Shown here: one piece after another, positions 16,898-26,600 of the stretch
Numbering within the stretch: the stretch's first letter is position 1
Layout: the number at the start of each line of letters is the position of its first letter
Source of the DNA: Microcystis aeruginosa Ma_MB_S_20031200_S102
GTDB lineage: Bacteria; Cyanobacteriota; Cyanobacteriia; Cyanobacteriales; Microcystaceae
NCBI GenBank assembly: GCA_007095845.1
Contig: SFBI01000082.1
Location: 16,601 to 80,600, forward strand
Direction of reading: 5' to 3'
Length of the DNA: 64,000 nt
Translations under genes and position numbers: made by a program
Notes under the pieces: generated by a model
What the model saw: only the letters and a program-made list of their open reading frames with translations
Told to the model about the DNA's origin: nothing
Databases searched by the model: none

Positions 16898-17221
16898 ATG
16901 ACACCCGAAACTAAGGCCAGAATCGATCAATTAATCCAGAATAACAAAGTTCTTGTGTTCATGAAGGGCAATAAATTAATGCCTCAGTGTGGTTTCTCCA
17001 ATAACGTCATACAAATTCTCAATATTCTGGGGGTTTCCTATGAAACTGTCGATATTCTGGAAGATGGGGAGTTAAGACAAGGAGTTAAGGAGTATTCCAA
17101 TTGGCCGACTATTCCCCAAGTCTATATCAACGGTGAATTTATCGGCGGTTCCGACATTATGATCGAACTCTATCAAAATGGGGAACTACAACAAATAGTC
17201 GAGTTAGCCTTAGCTTCCTAA
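16898..17221 (+). CDS. Monothiol glutaredoxin (Grx4 type)
   Basis: 107 residues from the ATG at 16898 ([20 protein letters not shown]); a longer TTG-started frame from 16862 adds 12 residues not expected in the family. The active site is C31-G-F-S34, followed by [20 protein letters not shown], which binds glutathione. CGFS glutaredoxins carry [2Fe-2S] clusters between two subunits and act in iron-sulfur delivery and iron sensing. The partner BolA gene, often adjacent, is absent from this window. It lies 87 bases downstream of dnaX on the same strand and may be co-transcribed. Length and sequence match the well-studied cyanobacterial protein. Confidence 0.93.
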   Translation: MTPETKARIDQLIQNNKVLVFMKGNKLMPQCGFSNNVIQILNILGVSYETVDILEDGELRQGVKEYSNWPTIPQVYINGEFIGGSDIMIELYQNGELQQIVELALAS

Positions 17222-17269
17222 AAATTTTCTAGGTTAGGTTAGCTATCCTCGCCTAGTTTAAACCTAGCA

Positions 17270-17300
17270 ATCAGTAATCAGTAATCAGTAATCAGTAATC
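17270..17300. repeat. CAGTAAT short tandem repeat
   Basis: Four adjacent copies of the heptamer CAGTAAT directly after the glutaredoxin gene. Confidence 0.8.
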
Positions 17301-17323
17301 GATGAAAAGAAAAGGGTAATTTT

Positions 17324-17443
17324 CTACTTAATACGGTCCACATCTTTATAACAAGTGTCTAGCTTTCGAGCAACACTTTTAATCCTATCTTTAATTTCCT
17401 TAAGGAAAGATTCGAGGGAATAGATAAGGGTTTCTGCTGTCAT
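17324..17443 (-). CDS. Short hypothetical ORF (39 residues)
   Basis: Reads MTAETLIYSLESFLKEIKDR then IKSVARKLDTCYKDVDRIK, an amphipathic helix of regular pattern that looks coding-like. No ribosome-binding site is obvious and I recognise no family. It could be a genuine small protein or the 5' scrap of a lost gene cut by the repeat beside it. Confidence 0.3.
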   Translation of the reverse strand: MTAETLIYSLESFLKEIKDRIKSVARKLDTCYKDVDRIK

Positions 17444-17496
17444 TGTGGTTAACCCCTATCAATCGAGCGATAATGTAATTATCGATAAAAGTCCTC

Positions 17497-19122
17497 TTAC
17501 TTCTCCACTTCATTTTTCTCGGTAACTCTCTCCTCATCTTCCAATTTCTCACTAATTTCTGGCAGTTTTAGTAATAGTCCGGCGAATAACCAATAGTAAA
17601 CAGAAACTGGCTCGACGGAGAGAGGATAATAGTAGGGATTGTAGCTAATAAAAAACAGGAAAATCCAGATACACAGACCCCAGTGCTTTAAATCAGCATT
17701 TTTTACTTTTAAATAGGCTTTAAATGTGAGAATACAGAGAATTGTCACCAGTGCCATAAAAGCGATAAAACCGACGATACCAGTTTCGTAGAGGAGTTTA
17801 GCGTAGTAGGTTTCAATTAGTCTTATCTCTTCTTCTCCCGCTACATGACGAGCGCCACTGGTGGCTGTGCCTAAACCAGAACCAAAAAGCTGTATATAGC
17901 TGAATATCCACTGCATTTGATTGACTACAAAGTCAATTGGAGAGGAGTATTGCCAGCGACCGATAAAATTTAGTCCTCTTTCCTGAATAAAGGGAATTAA
18001 CGTCACCCCGAGCAGGGAAATCATTCCCAAGATTCCCAATTTTAATGGTAACTTTCGTTTACTTTTGCTAGTAGCAATAACCAGAACTAAGTAAAACAAA
18101 GGTACTAGCAAAAAAGACAATCTTTGTCCAGAAACCAGAGTCGCAAGGAAGACCAACACCATTGCTATCCAACCAGCGATGCGCCATCTTTTTTGCGGAT
18201 CACTAAAACTGGCTGCGTAACTGATGACGCTACTAGATACTAAAAACCAACCCCATTGCCAAGGATCAGAAAATGTGCCAGGGAGACGAATTAAGCCTTG
18301 ATCGGGATTATACAACACCGAACCGCCGACAAAACATTGAGCTTTCAAGGTAGCTTTTTTGGTAATATCTGGATAAAATCGGCCGTCGGACTTCGGGGCA
18401 AAAACTTCGAGTTGATTGAGGAATTCATTATCGGGACAGATACCCTGTAGAAGTAATAAGTATTGAACGAGAGCTAAACCGCAACAGACTAAGATCATCA
18501 CGATTAAAAGCCGATTAACTGCGAATAAATCCCGTTTTTGCTCGATTAAATAGTAGCCACAGAGAACTAGGGGAATATAACTGAGGAGGGTTTTTAATCC
18601 CACAATTCCCACAGCAGTGGATCCTTCGGGCAGATTGACAAACAGAAAAGTTATCAAGCTGCTGACAAGTAAAATTAAAGCCGTGATGAAAAAAGACTTG
18701 ATTTGAGGGTATAACTGCTTAAAAGTTTTAGTTTTAATTAAAATTGACGCTAAAGCTGGGAAATAAAAGGCATCCTTGGCGATTTTGTAGAGAGCATAGG
18801 ATGGCTCTTCAGCAATTAGGTTGCCCTTTACTTGAAAAACTCTCGCCACAGCAAAAGCGACGGTACTACTTAGGGGAAGATAGATGATTAGGGCTAATAA
18901 TCCCAGACGGGGATGGATAAAAGAAGCCACCATGGCGGGAACTGCCAAAATTCCTAATAAAGCGGCTTTTTTGTCAAACACAATCCCCAAAACTAAACTA
19001 ATTAGTAGAGTGGCGGTCACTAATATAGTTAGTAACAAGGAGTTCCTCTCTTTCATGCCGTGCAGCCTGAACAGGTTTAGCAGTAAGTGTAGCGGATTTT
19101 GGTCTAGATTCCCATTCTCCAT
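17497..19122 (-). CDS. O-antigen ligase/polymerase-like membrane protein
   Basis: 541 residues with about 11-12 hydrophobic helices. The large loop between ~220 and 270 and the later segment around RLSFLLVPLFYLVLVIATSK followed by a periplasmic stretch with GLGTATSGARHVAGEEEIRL fit the Wzy_C/O-antigen ligase superfamily. The segment LAVPAMVASFIHPRLGLLAL and KDAFYFPALASIL resemble the hormogonium-polysaccharide protein HpsL of filamentous cyanobacteria. Such proteins join or polymerise surface polysaccharide on the outer face of the inner membrane. No glycosyltransferase operon accompanies it here. The exact substrate is unknown. The start ATG is 92 bases before the nearest repeat. Confidence 0.75.
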   Translation of the reverse strand: MENGNLDQNPLHLLLNLFRLHGMKERNSLLLTILVTATLLISLVLGIVFDKKAALLGILAVPAMVASFIHPRLGLLALIIYLPLSSTVAFAVARVFQVKGNLIAEEPSYALYKIAKDAFYFPALASILIKTKTFKQLYPQIKSFFITALILLVSSLITFLFVNLPEGSTAVGIVGLKTLLSYIPLVLCGYYLIEQKRDLFAVNRLLIVMILVCCGLALVQYLLLLQGICPDNEFLNQLEVFAPKSDGRFYPDITKKATLKAQCFVGGSVLYNPDQGLIRLPGTFSDPWQWGWFLVSSSVISYAASFSDPQKRWRIAGWIAMVLVFLATLVSGQRLSFLLVPLFYLVLVIATSKSKRKLPLKLGILGMISLLGVTLIPFIQERGLNFIGRWQYSSPIDFVVNQMQWIFSYIQLFGSGLGTATSGARHVAGEEEIRLIETYYAKLLYETGIVGFIAFMALVTILCILTFKAYLKVKNADLKHWGLCIWIFLFFISYNPYYYPLSVEPVSVYYWLFAGLLLKLPEISEKLEDEERVTEKNEVEK

Positions 19123-19211
19123 AGCGGAGGTGGGGAGCTTTTCAGTGATCAGTCATACCGGGGCCCGTGGGCGGCTTTTGACTGCCACCACTGATTTTTG
19201 AGCGCTAGTGA

Positions 19212-19359
19212 TACTAAATCTGGTTATTAAAAACTGATTATTTATTCCCCTTTGCCTTTTGCCGTTCGGACTTCGGCGTGAGCTTTTGTCGAACGCTGAG
19301 CTCACGGACGAAGCCTCTTGCCTCTCCTCATAACTAGCCTGTACTCAACGGATTTAGTA
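19212..19359. mobile_element. MITE-like repeat, family A, copy 3
   Basis: 148 bp from TACTAAATCTGGTTATTAAA to CTCAACGGATTTAGTA. Its ends match copy 2 but the core differs: it carries a ~55-bp palindromic insert (19262-19316) instead of the 33-bp palindrome. With copy B1 next to it, it fills the 478-bp space between the ligase-like gene and the TPR gene. Confidence 0.8.
19262..19316. repeat. Palindromic insert repeat, copy 1
   Basis: CCGTTCGGACTTCGGCGTGA followed by GCTTTTGTCGAACGCTGAGC and TCACGGACGAAGCC; the two halves pair imperfectly. Almost the same unit occurs at 20329-20381. It sits inside a MITE. Confidence 0.7.
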
Positions 19360-19369
19360 TGACAGCTAG

Positions 19370-19474
19370 TAAGTAGTCGTGCAAAATTAATTTCCTAGTA
19401 AAGATAGGCAAAAGGCAAGAGGCAAAAGGCAAGAGGGGGTTAGATATGTGTAATTAATTTTGCTTAGGTACTTA
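19370..19474. mobile_element. MITE-like repeat, family B, copy 1
   Basis: 105 bp from TAAGTAGTCGTGCAAAATTA to AATTTTGCTTAGGTACTTA. The imperfect inverted ends differ only in a 5-base block (GTCGT against CCTAA). The middle is a variable run of GGCAAGA/GGCAAAA heptamers. Copies B2 (45099-45211, inverted) and B3 (47731-47834) match. Confidence 0.8.
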
Positions 19475-19601
19475 GATGTGAAGCAATGGAATCTCAACCT
19501 AAGAGGGGGGCAAGTGCTGATAATTCGTCGCGTTTCAATCGACGGAGAACTCAACTCTTGCTATACTTGTTCAAAATTTCATTTATCTTGATCTTGACTC
19601 C

Positions 19602-20093
19602 GTGGCCGAAAATCCTTCTTTTCAAGACCTTTATCAAGCTGGAATCAGTGCCTTTGAGCGTGGACAATATCGCCTTAGTATCCAGCAATTAAATGCGGCT
19701 TTAGACTTAATTTCCTTAGGATCTCGAGCAGGGGGTGAGATTCAAATTTGGTTGATTTCTGCCCATCAGGGGTTAGGAGAGGGGGAGAAAGCTAGTGAAA
19801 TCTGTAGGCAACTTATTACCCATCCTATCTATCAAATTCGCGAACAGGCCAAGCGTTTACTTTATATTATCGAAGCTCCCCGTCTCAAACGCCCAGATGA
19901 GTGGATGACGAAGATTCCCGATTTAGATAAACTTCCCGATAGCGCACCGCAATTTAAAAAGGGGACAAATAAACAGAAAAAAGAAGAATCCCCCCCACCC
20001 ATGCAGTTGGAGCAGCATAAAAACACTGTTTTTAGCGGACTGGCGATCGCTATTATTTTATTGATGCTCTGGTTTTTGGCTAAAAATAGCTAA
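19602..20093 (+). CDS. Tail-anchored TPR protein
   Basis: 163 residues from a GTG start. Residues ~8-90 form two to three tetratricopeptide-type helix pairs (QDLYQAGISAFERGQYRLSI, GLGEGEKASEICRQLI), followed by a charged linker (KKGTNKQKKEESPPP) and a C-terminal hydrophobic helix VFSGLAIAIILLMLWFLA. The soluble domain should face the cytoplasm with the tail in a membrane. Conserved in cyanobacteria as an uncharacterised TPR protein; TPRs bind protein partners, but none is known. An overlapping frame from 19486 is a shadow. The gene end abuts a MITE. Confidence 0.8.
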   Translation: MAENPSFQDLYQAGISAFERGQYRLSIQQLNAALDLISLGSRAGGEIQIWLISAHQGLGEGEKASEICRQLITHPIYQIREQAKRLLYIIEAPRLKRPDEWMTKIPDLDKLPDSAPQFKKGTNKQKKEESPPPMQLEQHKNTVFSGLAIAIILLMLWFLAKNS

Positions 20094-20097
20094 ATTA

Positions 20098-20184
20098 TAC
20101 TGAATCCACTAAAAAATGATTATTTATTCTCCCCTTTGCCTTTTTCCTCCCCTGATGTGTAGCCTATACTCAAGCAATTTAGTG
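20098..20184. mobile_element. MITE-like repeat, family A, copy 4 (diverged)
   Basis: Starts TACTGAATCCACTAAAAAAT and ends CAAGCAATTTAGTG, a worn version of the family A ends. It begins just 5 bases after the TPR gene stop. The remaining ~230 bp to the next gene hold only the palindromic insert repeat. Confidence 0.6.
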
Positions 20185-20328
20185 TTAGTACCAATCCTTC
20201 TTGAATAATGGGGGTCTGCTGAATAAATCTAAAAACCTTTCAGGAGTTGCCTGTGTCAGATGAATAGAGGAACCGCCCTATTTATTTGGATTATTATTTA
20301 TTCTTAATTCTTCTGACCACCGACTCCG

Positions 20329-20381
20329 TTCGGACTTCGGCGTGAGCTTTTGTGGAACGCTAAGTTCACGGCCGAAGCCTA
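20329..20381. repeat. Palindromic insert repeat, copy 2
   Basis: CGTTCGGACTTCGGCGTGAG then CTTTTGTGGAACGCTAAGTT and CACGGCCGAAGCC, about 90% like copy 1 at 19.26 kb but outside a MITE here, so it can move by itself. Confidence 0.65.
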
Positions 20382-20415
20382 ACCCTAACAACAATTTTTG
20401 ATTTTTAGAAGAGGT

Positions 20416-21408
20416 CTAATTTACTGATCCTGACTGGGCAATGGCTTGAAAAAGTCCCTGTTGAAATGTTGCCTCTGAGAGGGTGGGTGCATAGCTAATC
20501 ACCACTGAAGCAGCATCTGGATTGATTTGGATTTCTTGCACGCCAGCTAGGGACTGAAGGCGCTGGCGCAGCCGCTCGGCGTAGGACAGATCTTGACGCA
20601 GGCGAGGAATCCGCAGCCGTACCCGCCCCGCAATAGCATGGATGATTTCGGTATCTGTGGGAAGGCTTGCAGTCCATTGAATTTTCTGGCGTACCTTGGG
20701 CGAGATACAGAAGCCTTCTTGGGCTTCTAGATAACTAAGCAGGTCGATCAAGTCATTGTGTACGGCGATTAGGCGATCGCATCCTTCTAGCTCCTCAACC
20801 CGCTCGGCGCTGTCTATGACCTGGATCGTTTTGATGACATTCTGATACATAGGGCGATCTTTTTGGATGTCGTCCCTCAGCTCCGCGGCAAATTGATAGA
20901 GGGAGATAGCTTCCAACTCAGGGTAGATCGATTCAGCTTGCCCAAAGACTTTCACGAATGTCTGCCCCAGAGATCTCTGCTCTGAGAAGGAAAAATAGAA
21001 AGCGTCTCCAACAAAGTCCTCGCGGTTGGCAAAAGTCCTGATAATTTTGCTAATCAGTTCGATCGCTTTCTTGTCCCTAGTGTAGGGACCGTATCGATAG
21101 ACGTACCAGTACCAGCCAAAGAATTTCACCAGGACATAGAGTAGTTCTAAGGCTTCGGGAGAACCGATTTCATCGGCTTCAGGATATTCCCGTTTAAAAA
21201 ATTCCAACTCTTGCTGATTGAGGATGCCGTCAAGTCGGACTTGCAATTCGTGAGCGGCGAACAGGAAGGGATTAATATACAGAGCGGCAATCTGATTTCG
21301 TTTCTGCGTCTTTTCCTCCTCTTGTTGCTCGCTCCAAGTCCAAACTGTCCAGATGGCTGTGGCAGTTGCCGAAAGTACCGATAAGATGATGCCCAGTGTT
21401 GCTTCCAT
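20416..21408 (-). CDS. Membrane-anchored protein with C-terminal HMA_2-like domain
   Basis: 330 residues. An N-terminal hydrophobic helix (TLGIILSVLSATATAIWTVW) anchors a mostly helical ~220-residue middle region (rich in Tyr, Phe and acidic residues) that I cannot assign. Residues ~254-328 are an HMA_2-like domain, IIHAIAGRVRLRIPRLRQDL, without metal-binding cysteines. The same domain occurs in three other genes of the window (10.5, 43.6 and 43.9 kb). The middle region resembles the general form of membrane-tethered sensors, but no catalytic motif is seen. A small membrane ORF lies 136 bases upstream on the same strand. Function unknown. Confidence 0.75.
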   Translation of the reverse strand: MEATLGIILSVLSATATAIWTVWTWSEQQEEEKTQKRNQIAALYINPFLFAAHELQVRLDGILNQQELEFFKREYPEADEIGSPEALELLYVLVKFFGWYWYVYRYGPYTRDKKAIELISKIIRTFANREDFVGDAFYFSFSEQRSLGQTFVKVFGQAESIYPELEAISLYQFAAELRDDIQKDRPMYQNVIKTIQVIDSAERVEELEGCDRLIAVHNDLIDLLSYLEAQEGFCISPKVRQKIQWTASLPTDTEIIHAIAGRVRLRIPRLRQDLSYAERLRQRLQSLAGVQEIQINPDAASVVISYAPTLSEATFQQGLFQAIAQSGSVN

Positions 21409-21544
21409 GTTCCACTATTCCAATATTTATTAGCTTGGAGATTACATTCTCAGTTGCAAACTTGCCTACTTAGCTCCATAGGCAGTCTTCCCCTGAGATA
21501 GATGTCAGTATTTATATTAATAAGGTTTGTCAAGAGCCGCCAGA

Positions 21545-21709
21545 TTATCTACGGCAAATGGCTGATTGGCGATCAATGGGATCGGCAAAAGGCGCACTAC
21601 AGTTAGCCCATTTAACAAAATCAATGTCAAAAATGACAATAGCGGCGAATATTGTGCCGGCTCCCGCAGCAAAGGCGATTACAGCCATTATCATCTGATT
21701 TTTCTTCAC
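21545..21709 (-). CDS. Small membrane protein (54 residues)
   Basis: GTG start preceded by GGAGCTAGA. Reads VKKNQMIMAVIAFAAGAGTI then FAAIVIFDIDFVKWANCSAP, a basic N-terminus, one helix at ~7-28 and a short tail with two cysteines (C39, C51) that would face the periplasm or lumen. An in-frame ATG lies at codon 6. No family recognised. It is in the same direction as the HMA_2-like gene downstream and could be transcribed with it. Confidence 0.45.
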   Translation of the reverse strand: MKKNQMIMAVIAFAAGAGTIFAAIVIFDIDFVKWANCSAPFADPIDRQSAICRR

Positions 21710-21732
21710 TCTAGCTCCTTAATTGGGCTAAT

Positions 21733-21828
21733 TCAAGTCTGAATTGCATCACTGTCTGATTTGTTTTCGTAGAATACCTGATTCGGGGTAGGATAGTCAA
21801 GACATTTTCGAGGACGATTGTTAATAGA
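21733..21828 (-). pseudogene. IS30-family transposase C-terminal remnant
   Basis: About 31 codons read INNRPRKCLDYPTPNQVFYE then NKSDSDAIQT and stop. NNRPRKxLxYxTPxxVF is the signature end of IS30-family DDE transposases. Only the last ~10% of the gene remains and no inverted repeat is clear. The rest of the 373-bp gap up to the MFS gene is A/T-rich with no feature I can support. Confidence 0.65.
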
Positions 21829-22082
21829 CCTCTTGTAAAAATCAAAAATCTTCCGTTAGTCGAGGGAATCAAAAATAAACTTAAACTAATAAAACGGAGA
21901 GGCTATAGCTTGAGAAACTTTCAGAATTTTTGGGTTAGAAGTATGTTGTCTTGGCATCTTGTATGTTGATATAGCATAGACAGTAACGAGTATCCAAAAA
22001 TTTTAATATTAAATTAAATCAGCCTTAAACTCAATTTAAAGCTAACCAGCTATTAAAACTATAGTTTTAATAGCTCTATCCT

Positions 22083-23462
22083 ATGAAAAGCCTACAAAGT
22101 TATATCGATGAAACTCCTCCTCGTCCCCTAAGTTTGATGCAATGGCGCATCTGGATTTTGGCGGCTACCGGCAAGTTTTTTGAAGGCATGGTCATCTTTC
22201 TAACTGGAGTTGCTATTCCCTTAATTGAGCAAGATTTTAACTTAGCATCAGCCCTAAAAGGTTCAGTTGCTGCCGCAACGCTTTTGGGGATTTTGGTGGG
22301 GGCTTCCCTATTCGGAAATTTAGCGGATCGCCTGGGACGAAAGTTAGTTTTCGTGTCTGAAATGGCGATTTTTACTGTTTTTGTCAGTTTAACAGCGATC
22401 GCGTGGAATGTTCCCTCTCTGATTTTCTTTTTATTTTGCGTTGGGGTTGCTCTTGGGGCAGACTATCCCACAGCCCATCTGATCATTTCTGAGTCAATTC
22501 CTAGTAGTTTTAGGGGCAGAATGGTATTAGGGGCTTTTGCTTTTCAATCAATTGGCTCCCTAGGCGGAGTTTTAATCGGATTACTGGTACTGCGGATTAA
22601 CCCTGAAGTAGGGGCTTGGCATTGGATGTACGCCAGTTTAGTTATTCCTGGAATTATTGTTTTTTTATTGAGAACAGGAATCCCAGAAAGCGCCCATTGG
22701 TTAATATCTCACAATCGCCAAGAGGATGCTCAACGCTCTGCTAAAGTTTTACTGCAACGCCCAGTTGAGCTTGCGGACTTAGTAGAGAGAATCGGCCAGC
22801 AACGCAAGCAAAAATACAAGCTTTTGTTTTCCCCTCGCTATCTCAGAGCAACTATATTAGCGGCTGTTCCTTGGTTTTTACAGGATCTAGCCACCTACGG
22901 CATTGGTATTTTTACCCCAACAATTTTAGCAACCCTATTTACCAAAACTCAGCCTAATTTTATTTTCAAAGATATGGTAGCAGCAGAAGGTTCTGGAGCA
23001 ATTGATCTGTTCTTACTGATTGGATTTCTTGCGTCGATTCTTTTGATTGATAAAGTCGGACGGATTCCCTTACAAATTGTAGGCTTTATTGGCTGTGGCT
23101 TAGGCTTAGGAATCGCTTCCCTAGCGGCAGAAACTATTCCAGAAGGTCATCAATTAAAAGTATTTCTGATATTTGGCGGCTTTATCATCTTTAATTTTAT
23201 GACAAATCTCGGCCCCAATGCCATGACCTATGTTTTAGCAGGGGAGGTTTTTCCCGTACAAATTCGCGGTTTAGGTGCTGGTTTTGCCGCCTCTTTTGCG
23301 AAAGTCGGGGCGGTTACTACTGCTTTTTTCTTTCCGATTCTTAGGGAACAAATTGGTACGTCTAACCTTTTACATGGTTTAGTTATCACTTCTCTTTTTG
23401 GGGCGTTAGTTACTTTTATCTTTCGCATTGAACCCAATGGCAAAAGTTTGGAAAATGTTTAG
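22083..23462 (+). CDS. Major facilitator superfamily transporter
   Basis: 459 residues with about 12 hydrophobic helices. The loop between helices 2 and 3 reads GNLADRLGRKLVF, the MFS signature (G-x3-D-x2-GR-x-R/K), and a similar motif (IDKVGRIPL) occurs in the second half, as in the sugar/metabolite-proton symporter branch. The central loop is short and PESAHWLI, typical of the sugar-porter type (PESxRWL), follows helix 6. It sits in the inner membrane. Substrate unknown; neighbours (a lectin-rich giant protein and a CoA-ester operon) give no firm clue, though uptake of a carbon substrate is possible. The start ATG follows a 280-bp A/T-rich leader. Confidence 0.8.
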   Translation: MKSLQSYIDETPPRPLSLMQWRIWILAATGKFFEGMVIFLTGVAIPLIEQDFNLASALKGSVAAATLLGILVGASLFGNLADRLGRKLVFVSEMAIFTVFVSLTAIAWNVPSLIFFLFCVGVALGADYPTAHLIISESIPSSFRGRMVLGAFAFQSIGSLGGVLIGLLVLRINPEVGAWHWMYASLVIPGIIVFLLRTGIPESAHWLISHNRQEDAQRSAKVLLQRPVELADLVERIGQQRKQKYKLLFSPRYLRATILAAVPWFLQDLATYGIGIFTPTILATLFTKTQPNFIFKDMVAAEGSGAIDLFLLIGFLASILLIDKVGRIPLQIVGFIGCGLGLGIASLAAETIPEGHQLKVFLIFGGFIIFNFMTNLGPNAMTYVLAGEVFPVQIRGLGAGFAASFAKVGAVTTAFFFPILREQIGTSNLLHGLVITSLFGALVTFIFRIEPNGKSLENV

Positions 23463-23685
23463 GACAATGACCACAATGATGAGAAACTATCACCTTCCAT
23501 TCTGAAGATGAGTCGGAGTGACGATACCTCGACTTAGTTCAACTATCTGAACGATTACGACTTATATTAACCACTGACCACAAAAAGTTCTTGACTATTG
23601 CAGTCCCCATGAGATATTTTCTAGTCAGCGCAGTGCCAGCGGAGTTCAAACTTAAACTAGCCATTAGTTACGGAGATAAGTGACC

Positions 23686-26600
23686 ATGAGTCAAGCGGAA
23701 AATACTACGAGTGCCAAGAAGGGTGCTATCGAATCTGTCCTAGCATTTGATGGTATAGGCGATTATGTGCAGTTACCCGCAGTCAACACGGACTATTCCC
23801 AAGGATTTACCGTAGAAGCTTGGGTGCAGTACAAAAGTTTTCGCCGTTCGTGGTCACGAATTATTGATTTCGGCAATGGACAGGGAAACAAGAACATTGT
23901 CCTGGGAAATGTGGGAACATCTAGCACCTTGGGACTCCATCTGTATTGTAATAATGGAACCCACACCATAGAAGCCCCAAATACCTTAGAAATTGATAAG
24001 TGGATTCATGTAGCCGCTACCATTGATAAATCAGGGATGGCCAAACTGTATAAAAATGGTCAATTGATACAAAGTAAACAAATAAGCCTTCCAGACAACC
24101 TGAACCGAACCTTAAACTATATAGGTAAGAGTAACTGGGCTAATGATGGTTACTTTGAAGGTCAAATAGCAGAAGTGAGGGTGTGGAATATTGCCCGACC
24201 AGAATCAGAACTTAAAGAAAATATGTCCCAGCGATTAAAGGGAAATGAAACCGGATTAGTGGGATATTGGCCCCTCAATGAAGGTTCAGAAAATATCGCT
24301 AAAGATAAGACAAGTAATGGCAATAATGGCACAATTAATGGTGCTACTTGGGGGAAATCTGAACTACCCATAACTAGCACGAAAGAGTCTGAAATAGGGA
24401 AAAAACCTGATGTGATCACTGGGGGTAATCTTCCCACTAAATACGGAATTGCAGATACAAGGACTAATTTTTATCTTGTAGATACCAACAAACCCATTAA
24501 TGGCAATGGTGAAATAACTGGGTGGAATATTTGGGCAGAAAACACATCACCTGTACAACTGATCATTTATAGGAACGAAGCCAATACCTGGTCAGTTGTG
24601 GGAAAAAGCGAGGTAAAAACCCCTGTGATTGGTTTAAACGAATTTTCCCTTACTACACCGATTAAAGTCAACCAAGGTGACTTTGTGGGAATATATTATC
24701 CCCAAGCAGGTTCTATCAGTTATGATAAGAATACTGCTCCTCTTAGTAACTTAAGCGGAAAAGTTTTGTTTACCTCATCTGGTGCTACTGCTACAGCATT
24801 TTCCGATTCAGTTGATCGTATTTATTCCTTAAGTGTCAAGGGAAATTTTGGAGAAATTCCTATAAAGATTGAAAAGACAGAAACAGCTAACTATGGAGTA
24901 ATTGGTGTTGGCACAAATAATCTCCTGTGTAGCCGAGATACTTTAACCAGTGACTGGAAAGAGATACCTAATAGTGGTCAGATTATTAGTATTGCTGTCA
25001 TGCCAGATGGCAAAATAGTCGGTGTTGGAACCAATAAAAGCCTCTACACCCGAGATACTTTGACCAGTGACTGGAAGGGAGTACCTAATAGTGCTCAGGT
25101 TATTAGTATTGCCATCATGCCAGATGGCAAAATAGTCGGCGTTGGAACCAATAATATTCTCTACACCCGAGATACTTTAACCAGTGACTGGAAACAGATT
25201 CCTAATAGTGGTGCGTTTGTTAGTGTCGCCGTCATGCCAGATGGCAAAATAGTCGGCGTTGGAACCAATAAAAGCCTCTACACCCGAGATAGCTTGATCA
25301 GTGACTGGAAGGAAGTACCTAATAGTGGTGCGGTTATTAGTGTCACCGTCATGCCGGATGGGAAGTTAGTTGGAGTTGGGGCGAATAATCGCCTCTATAG
25401 CCGAGATAGCTTGACCAGTGAATGGAAGGAGATTCCGAATAGTGGTTCAGTTATAGCAGCGACTTGTTCAGTTGCACCTAAATTTACAACCCCTGAACCA
25501 GTTAATAGCGACTATGGAGTAATTGGTGTTGGGACAAATAATCTCCTGTGTAGCCGAGATACTTTAACCAGTGAATGGAAGGAGATACCTAATAGTGGTC
25601 CGGTTATTAGTGTCGCCCTCGTTCCAGATGGCAGAATAGTGGGCGTTGGAACCAATAATAATCTCTACACCCGAGACACTTTAACCAGTGACTGGAAGCA
25701 GATTCCTAATAGTGGTGCGGTTATTGATGTCGCCGTCATGCCGGATGACAAAATAGTCGGCATTGGAACCAATAAAAACCTCTACACCCAATATAACTTG
25801 ATCAGTGACTGGTATGGAGTACCTAATAGTGGTTTGGTTAGTAGTGTCACCGTCATGCCGGATGGGAAGTTAGTTGGAGTTGGGGCGAATAATAATCGCC
25901 TCTATAGCCGAGATAGCTTGACCAGTGACTGGAAGGAAGTACCTAATAATGGTTCGGTTCTCGATATTACCGTCATGCCGGATGGCAAAATAGTTGGCGT
26001 TGGCGTAGATAATCGTCTCTATAGCCGAGACACCTTGACCAGTGACTGGAAGCCGATCCCGAATAGTGGTTCAGTTATAGCAGTGACTTGTTCAGTTCCA
26101 CCCAAATCTACAACCCCTGAACCAGTTACTAGCGACTCTGTCCTAGCATTTGATGGCCGAGGAAATTATATCGAAGTTCCTTATGCTGAGCAACTGAATC
26201 CAGAACAATTTACCTTATCCTGTTGGGCTAAAGTTGAGAGTAGCCAAGGGCAGTGGCGATCGCCAGTTACCTCCAGAACGACCACTCCTATAGGAGGATA
26301 TAAGCTATATGCAGGAGAGAACAATAAATGGCAGTTTTGGACGGGAGATGGGAGCAAGTGGGTAGTTTTAACTGGTTCAGATGTAGTTCTCAATACCTGG
26401 ACTCATGTAGCAGCTACATACGATGGCAGCACAATGAAACTCTACATCAATGGCGAACTGATAGGTACTCCAGTTGCTTCAAAGCTCAAGCTTAATACAA
26501 ACCGTCCCTTACGCATCGGTGCTGGAAAAACAGAAGGCAATCCGGGCTATTTCTTTAATGGGCAAATAGCAGAAGTGCAACTGTGGAACCGAGTCCGTTC

